A DNA stretch of 60,000 bases from Tubiluchus corallicola. Its lineage: Eukaryota; Priapulida; Priapulimorpha; Priapulimorphida; Tubiluchidae. Of the stretch, positions 1 through 12,845 are shown piece by piece. The stretch's first letter is position 1. The number at the start of each line of letters is the position of its first letter. The stretch is from contig JAQGDQ010000068.1 in assembly GCA_030141605.1 (NCBI GenBank), positions 436,001 to 496,000 of the forward strand, given 5' to 3'. Position numbers and translations under genes: made by a program. The notes beneath the pieces were generated by a model. The model saw only the letters and a list, made by a program, of their open reading frames with translations, had not been told where the DNA came from and made no database searches.

Positions 1-118
1 TTGTATGTTTATATTGATCCGGGGTTCGACCCGGTAGATAGCCTTACGGCCCGCCATCGGTGATGGGGGTAAGCGCTGCATAACGGACACTCCGGTAGAA
101 ATTTAAAGAAAAAGAAAC
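1..118 (-). repeat. tRNA-derived SINE-like fragment
   Basis: On the minus strand this stretch has an internal pol III box B-like sequence (GGGTCGAACCCC, plus-strand positions 21-32) preceded by GC-rich, tRNA-like sequence and an upstream T-rich run. Its composition differs sharply from the AT-rich flank. No complete cloverleaf can be folded and box A is not convincing, so it is a SINE or tRNA relic rather than a tRNA gene. It is cut by the window edge. Confidence 0.3.
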
Positions 119-327
119 AACAAAACCAAAACTTAGAATTCAAAAGGGACGGCTGAGAAGAACAACACAATAGAAAAAAAGCAAAACCTGATGACAATGC
201 TTCAAACCTTATGGAATCCACGACACTCGGCAGGCAGACAGGAGAAGTGCATTCCACGACAACCAGAAGACAACTGACGATGTCACGAGTTCGTTCTTTC
301 CACAGGAAACCACTGCTCAACCAATCG

Positions 328-379
328 CAGGTAATGTTATGGGTTTCCTAGTTTAAAGTGGAGGTCATAACATTACCTG
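328..379. repeat. 14-bp perfect inverted repeat (hairpin)
   Basis: CAGGTAATGTTATG at 328-341 is exactly repeated in reverse complement at 366-379, leaving a 24-base loop. It could be the core of a small fold-back element. No function is visible. Confidence 0.6.
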
Positions 380-3300
380 TATGTTGGGCTGGCCTGGTGC
401 CTATGAATAAAACTGTATAATGCACTGTTCCCTGTTCAGCTCAATATTGTAGCGAGGACTTGCTAGTCTTAGAAGTAGCAGTTTCGGGACGTTATGACTT
501 TTATCACATTATGTTTCAATCGCATTACGTTGTCTTAGGCACGTGTTTTTATTTTAATATGTAAATGTTATATAATCTGGCCTGGGAGTATGAACTGAGC
601 TAGGTCATAATATACCCGGTGTCTAATTAGCCAAGCCGCTTCAACCTCTGGGTATAGTTTTGAATGGTGGTATACTATGGCCTGTTACACCGGAATTAAT
701 CTAGTACATACTACAAATTTTTGACTTAGATCAAGCTTTTTCAAGTATGTTCATCAATAATGGTGATAAAAAGGCCGGGTAACATAAAAGTTGAAACTCG
801 TTTTGTGATAAAGCCATGAAATCATAGAGTTATATTATTCAATGGCTGGTTGAAACATTATCGCGTTACAAAAACAAAGGGAGGATGAGCCAATGGCAAT
901 GAAGTTATCTACAATACCTCCTTTTCAAGAATACTACTAAACCGCGCTGGGTTTAAAGCTTGAATCACTTGATCTGGTTGATCAGCAACTGTTAAGCATA
1001 ATGCGTTATGTACACTGTTTATATACAAACTGAAACTGATTGGCACTGTTATCGTGTAAAAGATCTAACTTGGCAATTTAAGGAACAAGCACTGGCAAAT
1101 TTGTTAATATTTAGGCGTCTGGGGGCACTGGAGGCACCCTGGTGACCAGTAATTCAAACATTTTCTTTCTAATCAGACTTTCTCTTTTCTCAGAATTTTT
1201 CCAAAGTCTGAATATGAAACATTTACCTTGCTAGGCAAGCACAGATAATGACCAGATAAAATTGTACACTAATGAAAATTAATTCTTAATAACAGGAATA
1301 ATAACAATTAAAGCAAATATCGGGAATTAAAATATCCCACAATGAAAAACCGAGGAAAAAGAAAGAAAAAATAAAGAACACGACGTCTCAAACTGCTGTT
1401 ACAATATATTTTCGGGTTTCTCTCTATTGGTTTTCTAAGGACAGAAAATCACTGGGAATCACTAATACTATTTTTAGGGATTTTTTTAATTTATAGTTAA
1501 TATGTTCAAATAGTTCATATTTGAACTTTGAACATATATGTGCAAGGCTTAAGCGTAGGCCTACATGCATTGAGGCCTGGCGCGCTTTTAAATTTAATAT
1601 AATCGCCAAAAGACTAGACACTAAATATAGATTGCCCCAAAATTGCGAAAGGGACTGCATTTCTGTAATTATTACAGCGAGATTATTTATCTAATTGAAA
1701 CATTTGACAAATCAACATGAAATAATTTGAATGTGAAGTAATTCTCCAAAACACATTACAGAGTACAAATAGAACAATATAATATAAAATATAATCCACA
1801 AAACAGCGACTGAAGATCAAAATGCACCACAAGTTTAAAGCACAAGAAAACCCTCCACTTGCATAAAGCTTAAAAATTCGTCTTGAAATTTTATACTACC
1901 TGCATACTGCCTTTGTGCACGCGCGGCTCGCGTTGGCAGTAATGAGCGTTAGGCGCAGCCATTTTAACGGTAGATCGTTTGAAACAAGTTCAGATAACAT
2001 TACGTGAAGTTTGAAAAATAATCAGATTGAGTCAGCGACATTTTACAAATTGGCAAGAACAATTTTTAAAATTATTATTTCAAGTTACATAAGACTTTCT
2101 AGCAGATAAGCGAAATGCTAAGTAATGTAGATTTGCATGGAATTTTTTTTGAGACATAATTTACCATAGCGCCTTCTTACCCTGATCTGGCGACTTCGGA
2201 ACAGTAGTGCGGGAATTTAAAATGAAAACAAACAAAAAATCCTTTTAACGCGCGTACGATATATGCATAAAATTGCTATAAAGTAATATAATTTATTAAG
2301 GCGATTTTTTTCTGAAACCTACAATAGGTACCAATTTTCTTGTCCTTTAAGGAAGGCTGCGCCTAAATAGTAAGTAGATAAGCGCCCACCAGAAATACTG
2401 CTCCCGAATGTTTCATATGCCGTCTTTAACTATTTCTTTCTTTTGAATGAATGGTACGTATCGACATTCTGGTGTGGCTCAAACGCCTCTGCTGGCTTAG
2501 CATGGAATTCCATAGAATTGCCTCTGGTAAGTAGCCAGGTCCAGTCCTGCCACACCATTAAAACAATAAAGCTGTTGAGCACCTTACCCTTGAGTGCTGA
2601 ATAGCCATTTACACTGATCAATTCCTTAAGTAGCCGGCTAGCTGACGGACAACAAATTGATTCCACGCGCGTAAAATCATTAAAAACTTCAGACGGACTG
2701 TGAAATATGGCATTTTGATGCCTCATATAATAAAACCGTCGGAACGATTATTGCTCGTATCGATGACGACATGCTTCCGTGCTGCCCCATCGGAATTTAC
2801 TTAACATCACAGATATTCCGGCACGCATATGACAGAGGGTAAGTTAAATTAATGAGAATTTCATCTTTCATAACTCTTTCAGTGTTCAGCTGTTCAGCAA
2901 AGCTTGAGGGAATGATGCATGTGGTGACTGGCGAAGTTATAAATTCATTTGTTTTAAACAGCTGCGTCGTCAACGGCAAAGTCGTTATGGCCTGAATGTA
3001 ATTAATTAGAAAGAAAAGAACCTCGATCTGTGCTAGATCTGTGAAAAGATAATCACGAATCGTAATAGGTTGTCGGATACACATTACTTTAATCATTTTA
3101 CTCTTACAAATTATACTGGGTGATCTCAGTGTTGTTGTCTGCAGTCGGGTTCACTTGTTAACAGAGATCACTGATTTACAATATTCATTTCAAAATATAT
3201 ATTTTTGAATTAATGATGGTGTGAACACAAAAATTATTATTAAACATAAAACACAATGTCTCCTGGTTCAACTTCAAACTCAGGCTTGGTCCCAACTTTT

Positions 3301-4746
3301 TTACAATTGTACGTCTTTCAGTGAAGTTTGGTTTCAACAATTGAACAATTATATGGGCTCATTCCATAGTAGTTACACAATATTTGCACTTTCTAAGCAC
3401 TCAATTTGTCCAGTGAAAGAAATTGAGTGAATTCTTACAGTACTTGATTTTAGTTAAACAGAATCGTCAACAAAACTTCGGGTGTTTTACGGAAATGTGG
3501 TATACACGGTAACCTAAACGTAAATCATAGCACGTTTTATTGAATTTTTACCGATGTTTATTTAGCGGTACAGCACCTGTTCCAACGTCAGAAAACAGCG
3601 GTCCTACAAAATGTAACTCGGAACTTTTCAAGTTAATTTATGATGATGATTTCTCCTTCCGAAGTTTAATGTTCCCAAGACGAACGTAAAATCTTTTGAA
3701 CACAAACTGCTTTAACGATGCACGATTAATTTTGTTTATATATGATTAAATAGATTAGAGCCAAGAATACTGAATTACTGAACTACAGAATACTGAACAC
3801 CGGGCAATGTAAAATCAGACTCTAGTAGAAAGTTTCAAATACGAAAAAAGGTTGAAAGTTGCCGCTACACGATGTATCACAATTAAGTACTCTCATATGC
3901 ATGGAAAGTGAAGTGGATTTTTTTGCAAAATGTATCTTGATTGACTTATTGGTCATATATAAACACATAACTATTGTTTTCTAAAAAAACTTTTGTAGGA
4001 AACTTTGCACACCATTTTAAACAACTTCAGCATTAAACTGTGATGAAGTACCACATGAATTTGTCGAACAAGCGAAATTACGCACCCTTAGTAACTATTT
4101 TAAAATAACTACGTGTAACTGCACAACTAGAGTGAGCCTACGGCAGCTGTATCCGTATGGGTGCATATAACTATTCTAAATTGAATTTTAATCCATATTC
4201 TTTTTGATAACCGGACAAAAGGAAAACACGCTAATCGATGTTATGTGCTGTTGTATAAATTTTATTGCTCTTGTGCTAACGTGCTTCTCGGTTTTTCAGA
4301 CGCAATTGCCTGAATCCCTTCAGTTTAGGATCCACTTTACAAACGACCGCAGCGGCCTCATAAAGAACTAAAATGTTTGACAGGTTGAGGAATACTTAGA
4401 CAAGCAGCAATAAAGCTGCTGATATACACATTTGGGACTACTGTCAGCCAATAAGTTCATCGAGTTAACAAAATTGAATTTGAACATTTGTGCCTCGCAG
4501 CTCCTGGGAGCTAGCCTTGCTTGAACTGATTAGAATAATGATTTATTTAAAACTGCCGGCGAAAATTGGCACTAAACTTTGGCTTTAATCAACCGAATTT
4601 AAGAATTGAAAAAGGATTGGAGTGGTGGTGGCCCAGAACTTTGTTTCGTAACGACAGGCAACAAGGCAAATGCGCATGCAAAATAAAGAAAGTTGAAAGA
4701 AGAAATAACGTGAGATAGTCCAACAAACTTAACTGTCCGTCGACTA

Positions 4747-4749
<3 letters not shown>
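380..4749. other. No gene recognised
   Basis: AT-rich sequence. The open frames present (for example minus 1424-1660, 2430-2726, 2797-3096) are short, show no known motif and have no splice-site support. I see no RNA gene or coding exon. Confidence 0.5.

Positions 4750-4807
<58 letters not shown>
4750..4807. repeat. (CT)n microsatellite
   Basis: An almost pure CT dinucleotide run of about 58 bases. Confidence 0.98.
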
Positions 4808-4810
<3 letters not shown>

Positions 4811-5490
4811 TTTCTTCTTCTTTTTTACAACCTCGGCGGCCCGGCGTTTGATTTACTAACCCATCTTTAGATGCGGAATTTCTTTCCTAAAATGCGGTTG
4901 GAAATGCTTGACCACAAATCACTCTAAGTCGGACTAGCCTCAGATGACAACGTTAACATTCTCATTGATGACTATTCATTCCAATCCCAATCCTAATAGC
5001 CTGTCACGCACCATTAACTAACCCACCAGTATCATAATTTAGAATTTCACTGAATGAATACAAGACTCTTATTGTGTGGTAGGTTGGTCACTGATTGTTG
5101 GCTTCTTGATGGATCAATAATATAAATTGGGAGAACAAACAGAGGCGCAATCTTATGTTTAACCTAAGAATAAAATATGTTGTCCTAATTCTACTTTTAC
5201 CATACAGTCGAATCATGTCTCTCTTGAAAGACCACTGCAGCAAGACAAGAACTGTTTATTCCTGTTGTCCAGAGGAACACTTGCAAAGTATGATATTGTT
5301 ACGTACTAGAAGTATGAGTTTTTGAGATTTAGTTTACAAATAAGGAGCATCGGATATCAGCTTCTAAATGAAAACAATTTAACTAGTTGGTATCATTCTG
5401 TAACTTGCAAATAAAATAAATAACCACACTTGTTGCAGCAACATCTAGTCTATTTTTGTTTTTCATATCAATATTTCAGAATTTCGTCCT
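4808..5490. other. No gene recognised
   Basis: Unique-looking AT-rich sequence without a supported coding or RNA feature. Confidence 0.5.
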
Positions 5491-5682
5491 TCTCTTCATC
5501 GCTATAAGCCCCATTAGGTCTGTTATAGATACTGGGCATTCAAACCTCTAAAATAAAAGAAATCTGCCCAAGACAGGTAAACACAACAGTAAGCAAGCAA
5601 AAAACAAACAGTGCTATGCCAGTGGCTTGTCGGCACCACTTCCGATATTACGTCCTTGCCATCATCCTCATCACCATCATCT
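5491..5682 (-). repeat. Dispersed repeat, copy 1 (left of the LINE remnant)
   Basis: About 150 bases here match 6690-6845 in the same orientation, with shared blocks such as CTAAAATAAAAGAAAT, GACAGGTAAAC and GCCAGTGGCTTGTC. The repeat runs into a TCATCATCATC-type simple repeat at one end, like the ATG-repeat tail of some RTE-type LINEs and SINEs read on the minus strand. The two copies flank the reverse-transcriptase remnant at 5818-6480. Confidence 0.6.
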
Positions 5683-5817
5683 AGGTGCTTCTGCGTTCTA
5701 AAACATGGCGCACTCCACCTGTTTATGCCACACATTCCTGTTTACCACGCCACCGCCCGTGATACATCAGCCTTCAAATCTAAAGTTGTATTTACTGAAT
5801 ATTTTTTTGCATTATAT

Positions 5818-6480
5818 CTATATACGGCAGTAGCGACCCTCTCTCGAATTTTTTGTCGTTTCAGGAGTTTTACGTAATGTTATAGGAACAGGGGTATCTT
5901 GTGGGTTCTTCTTGAGCACATCATACAGATCATCATTGGATATTCTGTCAAGAAATTTAATTCCTAGTAATTTCCTATAGAGACGTATTTGAAAAGTATT
6001 AATTTCCTTTTGCTGATTAACTTTTACTGTCCGTAGTTGAGCATTGAACATAGGTTCAACTAAGGTTGAAAAGATCCGGAGTTTAGTTTTAAGAGGAAGT
6101 CTAGTGTTTTCAAAAACCGTCGTAAGATAAGCAGACAATGCTATAATTTCCCTTCGTTGTATGTCGACTTCGGTGTCTAACAAGCTATCAAGGTTTTCGC
6201 ATCTTTTCCACGAATCATTACCTCCTCTCTGAATGTGGTATTGTTTTGCTTTGTATTGTTCACTTGAAGATTATATTTTTCTAAACGGTGGCTGATCGTG
6301 CGTTTTGTGCCTTGCAATTGCTCTCTATTACTGGTAATGTAAGCAATATCGTCCACATATTGCACGGAAATTAAAGATGAAGGTCTTCTGAAAGTAGCAT
6401 AATTATGTTCAACTAATGTATCTGGTCTGACGTTTTCTGGATTAATCTCTGTATAGACATTATCATTACTACTTATTTCG
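5818..6480 (-). pseudogene. Non-LTR retrotransposon (LINE) reverse-transcriptase remnant
   Basis: Read on the minus strand, 6480-6180 encodes the end of an RT palm domain with the catalytic YVDD box (about 6348-6365). A frameshift near 6180 leads into a thumb/C-terminal region (DTEVDIQRREI, then ...YRKLLGIKFLDRISNDDLY) down to 5818. The pattern 'DTE.DI.RR...A...L...LKTKLRIF...V.P...' is typical of LINE-encoded pol proteins. The upstream fingers, the endonuclease and any ORF1 are missing, and stops appear above 6480. This is a 5'-truncated, frameshifted dead copy. Confidence 0.75.
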
Positions 6481-6661
6481 AAATTGCAACACTATTTTAA
6501 ATTTGACAGTAGCATAAACAATAAGAATATTTACACATTATAACCACTTAAACAAAAACGGACAATAATTTAATGCTCCTTCAATGTTAAAACAGAATGA
6601 CGTGCTCATCTTTCCTTCACATCGGCCTTGCAAGAACATTTTAATAAAGTGCAATTCCTCT

Positions 6662-6845
6662 TCTTCGCCTTCACGTCCTTGTCATCATCATCATTATACG
6701 CCCGTCACGTCTATTGTAGACATTGGACAGGCAGAATTCTAAAATAAAAGAAATTTGCCTTCAGACAGGTAAACGCAGCAGTAATCCAGAAGAAAAACTA
6801 GACACTGCTACGCCAGTGGCTTGTCAGCACCACGTCCTTGTCAAG
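6662..6845 (-). repeat. Dispersed repeat, copy 2 (right of the LINE remnant)
   Basis: Direct repeat of the unit at 5491-5682 (see there), here starting with CGTCCTTGTCATCATCATCATT and ending with GCACCACGTCCTTGTC. Confidence 0.6.
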
Positions 6846-7827
6846 AATATGTAGCCAAACATATAATATGCAATGTCTTAGATTATAATATTGTTGACGC
6901 CAAATTTAGTGAAATTCCGTTCAAATTGATTTCTTGCAAATAAACTTACAACGGCCATCCCTTATCACATTAAATTTTCAAGTATAAGAAGAGGATCAGA
7001 AAACTTTCCCTAATCTTTCTGTCAACTGTGTTTTTGCACTTTCTAACTAAGCTGATAGCGATAGGAGCTTTCAGCTGACATTTAGCATGGTTAATTGTTG
7101 GTACAATTTTTCTAAGAAGAGTTTAGGTCCTGTAATATCTGCTCTCATCATTACAAAAATAATTGTACAATAGCCTAGTTGACGTCTCTATTAAAAAGAC
7201 TCTGCGATGTTTGACATAAAAAAAGAAAAGTATGCTAGATTTTACTGCAACAAGCCTGATTATTTATTTTATTTAAGGACCGTAATTCTAAAAGGAACAT
7301 GATTCGTGCATAGCTAGCTAATCATTTATAATTTTTATTTTAATGTTTTTCAATAACCTTAACGATTAATCTGCATTTACTGAATTTTTGAAACCAAACT
7401 CCATTCAATAACCTTAAAATTAGGATTATAAATAATTAACTAGTATTAGTGTCGCAAAGTTCTAGTCCCACAGCCGTATCAGTGCGGTGACGAATACCTT
7501 AATTAGTTAAATGATGCGTTATGCTATGCACTTTTAATTCAAATATTCCAGACACATTCTTGCATATTGTATCAACTCAAGCATATCAGGGCAATACATC
7601 TTTGTATTACAACCACTGCGGGAAAATATTATTTTTATGAGTGTGATAGACATGAAAGTTTCTAAAAGTGCCACAATCAAGTCTTCGGCGTGGTCACATT
7701 TCGGAAAATTTAATAATTTTAAAAATGAAAACAGTGATATGAAAATACAATACAACTCCGAAGTTACGCAATCTGCAGCGTTTTGTATGTAACTTAATAA
7801 AAACGGAACATATTATAACCTTAAAAA
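6846..7827. other. No gene recognised
   Basis: AT-rich sequence without supported features. Confidence 0.5.
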
Positions 7828-7831
7828 CTCT

Positions 7832-7922
<91 letters not shown>

Positions 7923-7992
7923 CCTCTCTCTGCCCCCTCTGTCTCTCGCTTTCTCTCTCTCTTTCCCTCTCTCTCTCTCAATCTCTCTCTCT

Positions 7993-8083
<91 letters not shown>

Positions 8084-8095
8084 CCTCTCTCTCCT
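7828..8095. repeat. Long interrupted (CT)n homopyrimidine tract
   Basis: About 270 bases of almost uninterrupted pyrimidine, mostly CT dinucleotides with a central degenerate part (about 7915-7990). The long RE-repeat frame on the opposite strand is only the translation of this tract. Confidence 0.97.
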
Positions 8096-10431
8096 CATGT
8101 TGCATAAATCTGACGACACTCGCCTAAAATAATTGCGTAGGCCTTATCTCTTCTTTTTCTATTATATCAATTCAACCTTAATTCCTGACACACTACTGCA
8201 CATCATTCAACCTTTTTAATTAAAACAAATTAGAACAAAATATTTACTCATATTCAGATAATATTTTGGCGCAAACTTTAAGAGATTCCTTAATTGAAAA
8301 TACTCCTTTGCATATGAATATTTGATATGAATATTTATTTAATATGAATACAACCGTCTCTTAAGTTCTGAGATATTGGACAGCTTTGCAATACATGCAG
8401 TTCCGTCTGAATGTTTCGGCCACAGTCATGTACATAATATAATGCGGCGCTTTTTATCATTCAATTGCCCATTTTCTATACGGGTTTCATTAAGTAATTA
8501 AATCAAAACGGCCGAAGAAATATTTTTGTAAACAATTATTAAAAATAAAGAAGGCACAGCCAGTTAAAACTATAAATACAGTACGGAAAATCTTCGCAAG
8601 CATTCAAACGTATGCTTAATCTAAAGACGGGGACGATGTAATTGCACGCAAAATCTAGTAAATTAAATTCGCTGTTCCTCTACGACGTCTGCTGTGTCAC
8701 AAGTGTTTCCAGTCGTGGATTTACGTATGCCTCTTCCGTGAGTCGATAAGTTATAATTGTTCGCTTTAAATTTTGCATGCTTCTCGGTATGTTCTCGTTT
8801 CGGTTAATATTCAAAATACCATCCGAACATCGCAAAAACCTTGAACTTTACTTTATTTTGCTTTTATTCGCGTTTCGGGTTATTATATATATGTCCCACT
8901 GATGTTATTATTTTGATGTTTGTTTTGATTGTTGATTTGATTCATTTGCAAGTGTTGCATAAGGTGCATCATATTAGCTGCTATTATATTAAGTTACTCG
9001 TAAGAAATTATCAAATGATCTTCTGGGTTACATCTGTTCATGCTGGAGCTTGGTTTTCGGTGTTAGTTCAGTATGCTTCCAAGTTCTGCGCAGTAAAGCT
9101 GGAACTGTGGCGCAAATTGAGGAATAAGTCTGTCTAATTAAATAGGCCCACCAAAATCCATTTGCTTGCGTGATCATAAGCGTCAAGTACAACCTATTCA
9201 AGAACGAATGTAATACTTTAACAGATTTCAGTAGTTTGGCAAAAGAAAATTTGATTTTTTCAGTTATGGCAATCGTTCTTTGGGGTATTTTTCAGGAAAT
9301 TTCTCATTTGACATTAAAACTTTATAATAGCCTGCTCTGCTCATAGACATGTAAAGTTATAATAATTTTAAATAAGGAGACATCCTTTGAATATTTCGAA
9401 ATACTATAACTATTTGGTTCTCTTAATGACTTTCTAATCGCTTTTATTAGTACAGTTTTTGCTGCTAATGCTGCTTGCGTTGTTCTATGTATTTCTACTT
9501 GTTCAGAAATATTCGGAGTAACTAGTCACACCAAATTAAAAATGTAAACCCATACACATTCAAATTTGGCAATTACATAATAGCGTACTTTTGTAGATTT
9601 TTAGGACATGCGCCATTAGCGTTACCTAAAAATTTAAAAAAATAACAGCGTTAGATATTTAAAGTAGCTTTAACAGAAAAACAAAAGAAACGATTTACTA
9701 AAAAAACTTATATCTGTCATTCCTTCATTTATTTTTAAACTGAAGTAAAGTCTGATTTTAGTGTAACCAAAATAAACATTAAGCAGTTTATCTTTGTTGA
9801 TAACAATATTTACTAAAAAATGAGAAGCGAGAGCATCGAACTGTTTGCAAAATGTTTACAAACCATATAAAATTCAATGTGGATTACTAATATTAAACAA
9901 ATTACTAGAACTTGAATCGGGCACGTCAACTAAATCTAGTTTTTGCGCAGTAATAATCATGAACACTTGAAATGTGTTTAACAGAACTATCAAAAATAAA
10001 TTAAATTGGAATTCATTCCAGCTGACGTACTATTTAACTCCAACTGCTAAGACCATTGGAATTCCTGTTTTCTTAATACAACTCAATTCAGATAACAGTC
10101 CTGCAAGAGAAATTCCAATTTAAACTCTTTGGATTGAGACATTTACCCGCAGAGCGACCAGGTCTTTCCCCAAGGTGACGCCCACTATTAACAATTTTTC
10201 TGTCTAGTCAATTGAAATCAAGCAAGTCAATTTCCTCAACTCTTTCAACAAGAGGGAAACTATTGTCAGCTGCCTTTTGTAAACTGTAACTGGATCAGTG
10301 AAACTTCTTTCTTGCCGCAGCTGTTTTTGTCTGAACAAATACTCTGTAATACGCTACACGTTCGGCTTTCCGTCAGACGTGTTACCGTCACATAAGTACT
10401 TACGTTTCTTGTTTCCTTTTTTCTTTCTACG

Positions 10432-10434
<3 letters not shown>
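8096..10434. other. No gene recognised
   Basis: AT-rich. A 98-codon plus-strand frame at 8841-9137 has no motif and no splice context that would support it. Confidence 0.5.

Positions 10435-10476
<42 letters not shown>
10435..10476. repeat. (CT)n microsatellite
   Basis: A pure CT run of about 42 bases. Confidence 0.97.
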
Positions 10477-10479
<3 letters not shown>

Positions 10480-10954
10480 GTCATACACGCCTGTGCGTCA
10501 TACCCACAACTGTGACGTGTTTTGGTATCACGTGATTAGACTGTTGGGATTTGCTGACGTTCCGCCTGTACTATTATTAGATTTATGAAACCTTGAGCAG
10601 GTGGGTAACGCCAATGTCTCCCAGGACAACTCAAACCACATATAAGTACTATGATATTTCGAAGGGTCCCAGAAGTTGAGATTATAGGATCCGCTTCATT
10701 GTAAGTAGATTAATGTACAAAAAGCCCGATGATAAGAAAAACTATGATTTCACCTAAAATATAGGCCCCACAAACCAGATTGCCTAAATCTGCACGTAAT
10801 ATTAAAATGTTTTTAGAATTAATGTGAATGTGAAATTTGAGGATGAGTTTTTGCTTTCTAAGAAGCAGTGACACTTCTGCGCGCCGATGCATGTCAACTG
10901 CTAACAGAAATACTCAGTAAAGTACTGTAAAATTTTTCTGAACTTTGGCGTATA

Positions 10955-10993
10955 CTCATTACACACGATTTTTCTAAAATCGTGTGTAATGAG
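10955..10993. repeat. Perfect 18-bp inverted repeat with 3-base loop
   Basis: CTCATTACACACGATTTT (10955-10972), then TCT, then its exact reverse complement (10976-10993). A nearly loopless 18-bp hairpin with no mismatch. It has no U-tail or coding context that would give it a function, so a recent snap-back or template-switch event is one explanation. Confidence 0.85.
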
Positions 10994-11789
10994 CCTTGTT
11001 GTACAAAAATTTACACTCTTTAATTCCCGACCACAACAGCCATCCATTTCTAGCGGACAGCCAAGAAAGACGATTTCTGTGGATGACAAAATTTTGGCAA
11101 ACCAACAATAAAACATTGTTCACCAAGACACTTTTTGGACGACATAATCCCCCAAAAAATCCGCCTCGGTCCTAAAATTCCCTATGTGAATGCAGCCTGC
11201 ATCAAGACTGGTATCATTTAAGACCGCTGCTAAAGTAGATTCAAACCAACAACAAATTTGATGAATTTATTAAACTAACTCTACAATTTCTACCTCTGCG
11301 TGTGTATCTTTAGACATTTTCCAGATCTCAGCTGTGATTTTCGTGCTCGGATATGGATTGCAGCCATTAAGAGCAATAAGGATATCATTTCCCAGCGATA
11401 AGTGATATCAATTAAGAGATCTGCGCTTGCAAAGAAACAAGAAAAACATTACCAAGAGCGCTAGGTCCGCTTTATCACGTGCTACCCATATTACGTACTC
11501 GTTTAGCTAGCAGTCATCGTTATTTTCAAGTTATCTAGACGGCGGCTACTTAACAAACCCTTCAAAGAAAGCTAAAATGTGAACCTAATTTGGATAGATC
11601 TTTCTTCATTTACAGATGGAATCGGGAGAAGGACGAAGCAAGAAAGAAAGAGGGAGAGAGGAAAAAGAGAAAAGAGAGATATTTTGATTTTATTTGCTTT
11701 ATATGCACATTAAGTTCATATACCCAAAATATTTGCAATAGACAGTATTTACAATTGAAAAATTATAATGAAAAAAATAGAGAAAGAGA
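10994..11789. other. No gene recognised
   Basis: No supported coding or RNA feature. The sequence becomes purine-rich from about 11620. Confidence 0.5.
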
Positions 11790-11800
11790 GAGAGAGGGGG

Positions 11801-11884
<84 letters not shown>
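11790..11884. repeat. (GA)n microsatellite
   Basis: A GA dinucleotide run of about 95 bases, preceded by a degenerate purine-rich stretch from about 11770. Confidence 0.97.
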
Positions 11885-11887
<3 letters not shown>

Positions 11888-12200
11888 CGCATTTAATTCA
11901 GATTTTGGAACGACATTTCGAGTGAAATATGTGTCGACAGCGAATTTCCATCTGATCGAGCGCTTTCCACACCCGTTTAAAGTCTGTTTCACTGCTGCCA
12001 ATGCAGTTATTCAAAAACTCAGCACATCTTATCATTTATACTTGAAATGCTGTCAAATACGTTTTGAGAGGAGTGACGTGTGCGTAAACTTGATGTCGAA
12101 TTTTCATGGAATTCGTAGTCGACGTATTTTTAAACCTCTTTCAAGCACATTCGGTTCAGTTGATTTTATTTGCTGAGCAATTAATTCTTACTTATCCAAC

Positions 12201-12212
<12 letters not shown>

Positions 12213-12234
<22 letters not shown>

Positions 12235-12235
12235 C
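12213..12235. repeat. (TA)n microsatellite
   Basis: Short TA dinucleotide run. Confidence 0.95.
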
Positions 12236-12777
12236 TGTCACTGTCAAGCAATTTAAACTTAGTATTATCAAATTGTTTTGCGTTTTTGAATTTGCAAATT
12301 TTAATCCAGGTCTTTAAAACGAAGCCAGTTTGTCATGTGACCTAAGCTTTAGTTTAGTGGTGTACGCCACCTATCATTCACACCTGTATTTTATCATTAT
12401 GCGTAGATAGATTTTTCGTTGTCGTCATGCTAATCATGCCGTGAAGTTGTGCCTGAATTCTTATGCTAATTTTGTTGTCATTACTCATATTTTGTCCAGC
12501 CAAAGTTGTCACCAGTAAATGTAAGTCGCTATTTACTTTTATAATTAGTTAATAATTTAAAATCACAGAAATTGCTTCAAGTCACCAGAATCATAAAGCA
12601 ATAATTCGTTTCAGTCTTTTTAAATCAAATTTTTTTAGCATTGTCTGAATAGTAATTAATCTTTAGCAGGTTTTAAGTACTTTTTTGTGATATAACTAAT
12701 ATTTTAATAAATTGCAAGTCTATCGCACAGGTCATTGCTTGGGTTTCCCACTTTCTTTGCCTGGACCCGCTGCATCC
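12236..12777. other. No gene recognised
   Basis: AT-rich interval between simple repeats; nothing supported. Confidence 0.5.
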
Positions 12778-12804
12778 ACACACGCACGCATGCACGCACG
12801 CACG

Positions 12805-12845
<41 letters not shown>
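12778..12845. repeat. Compound (ACGC)n-(AC)n-(TA)n microsatellite
   Basis: ACGC/ATGC tetramers pass into AC dinucleotides and then TA dinucleotides. A similar ACGC-AC compound repeat occurs at 47240-47294. Confidence 0.95.

Noticed and set aside
7694-8119. Arginine/glutamate-repeat protein frame on the minus strand
   Set aside because: It is only the translation of the CT/GA dinucleotide tract, which has no stops in these frames.
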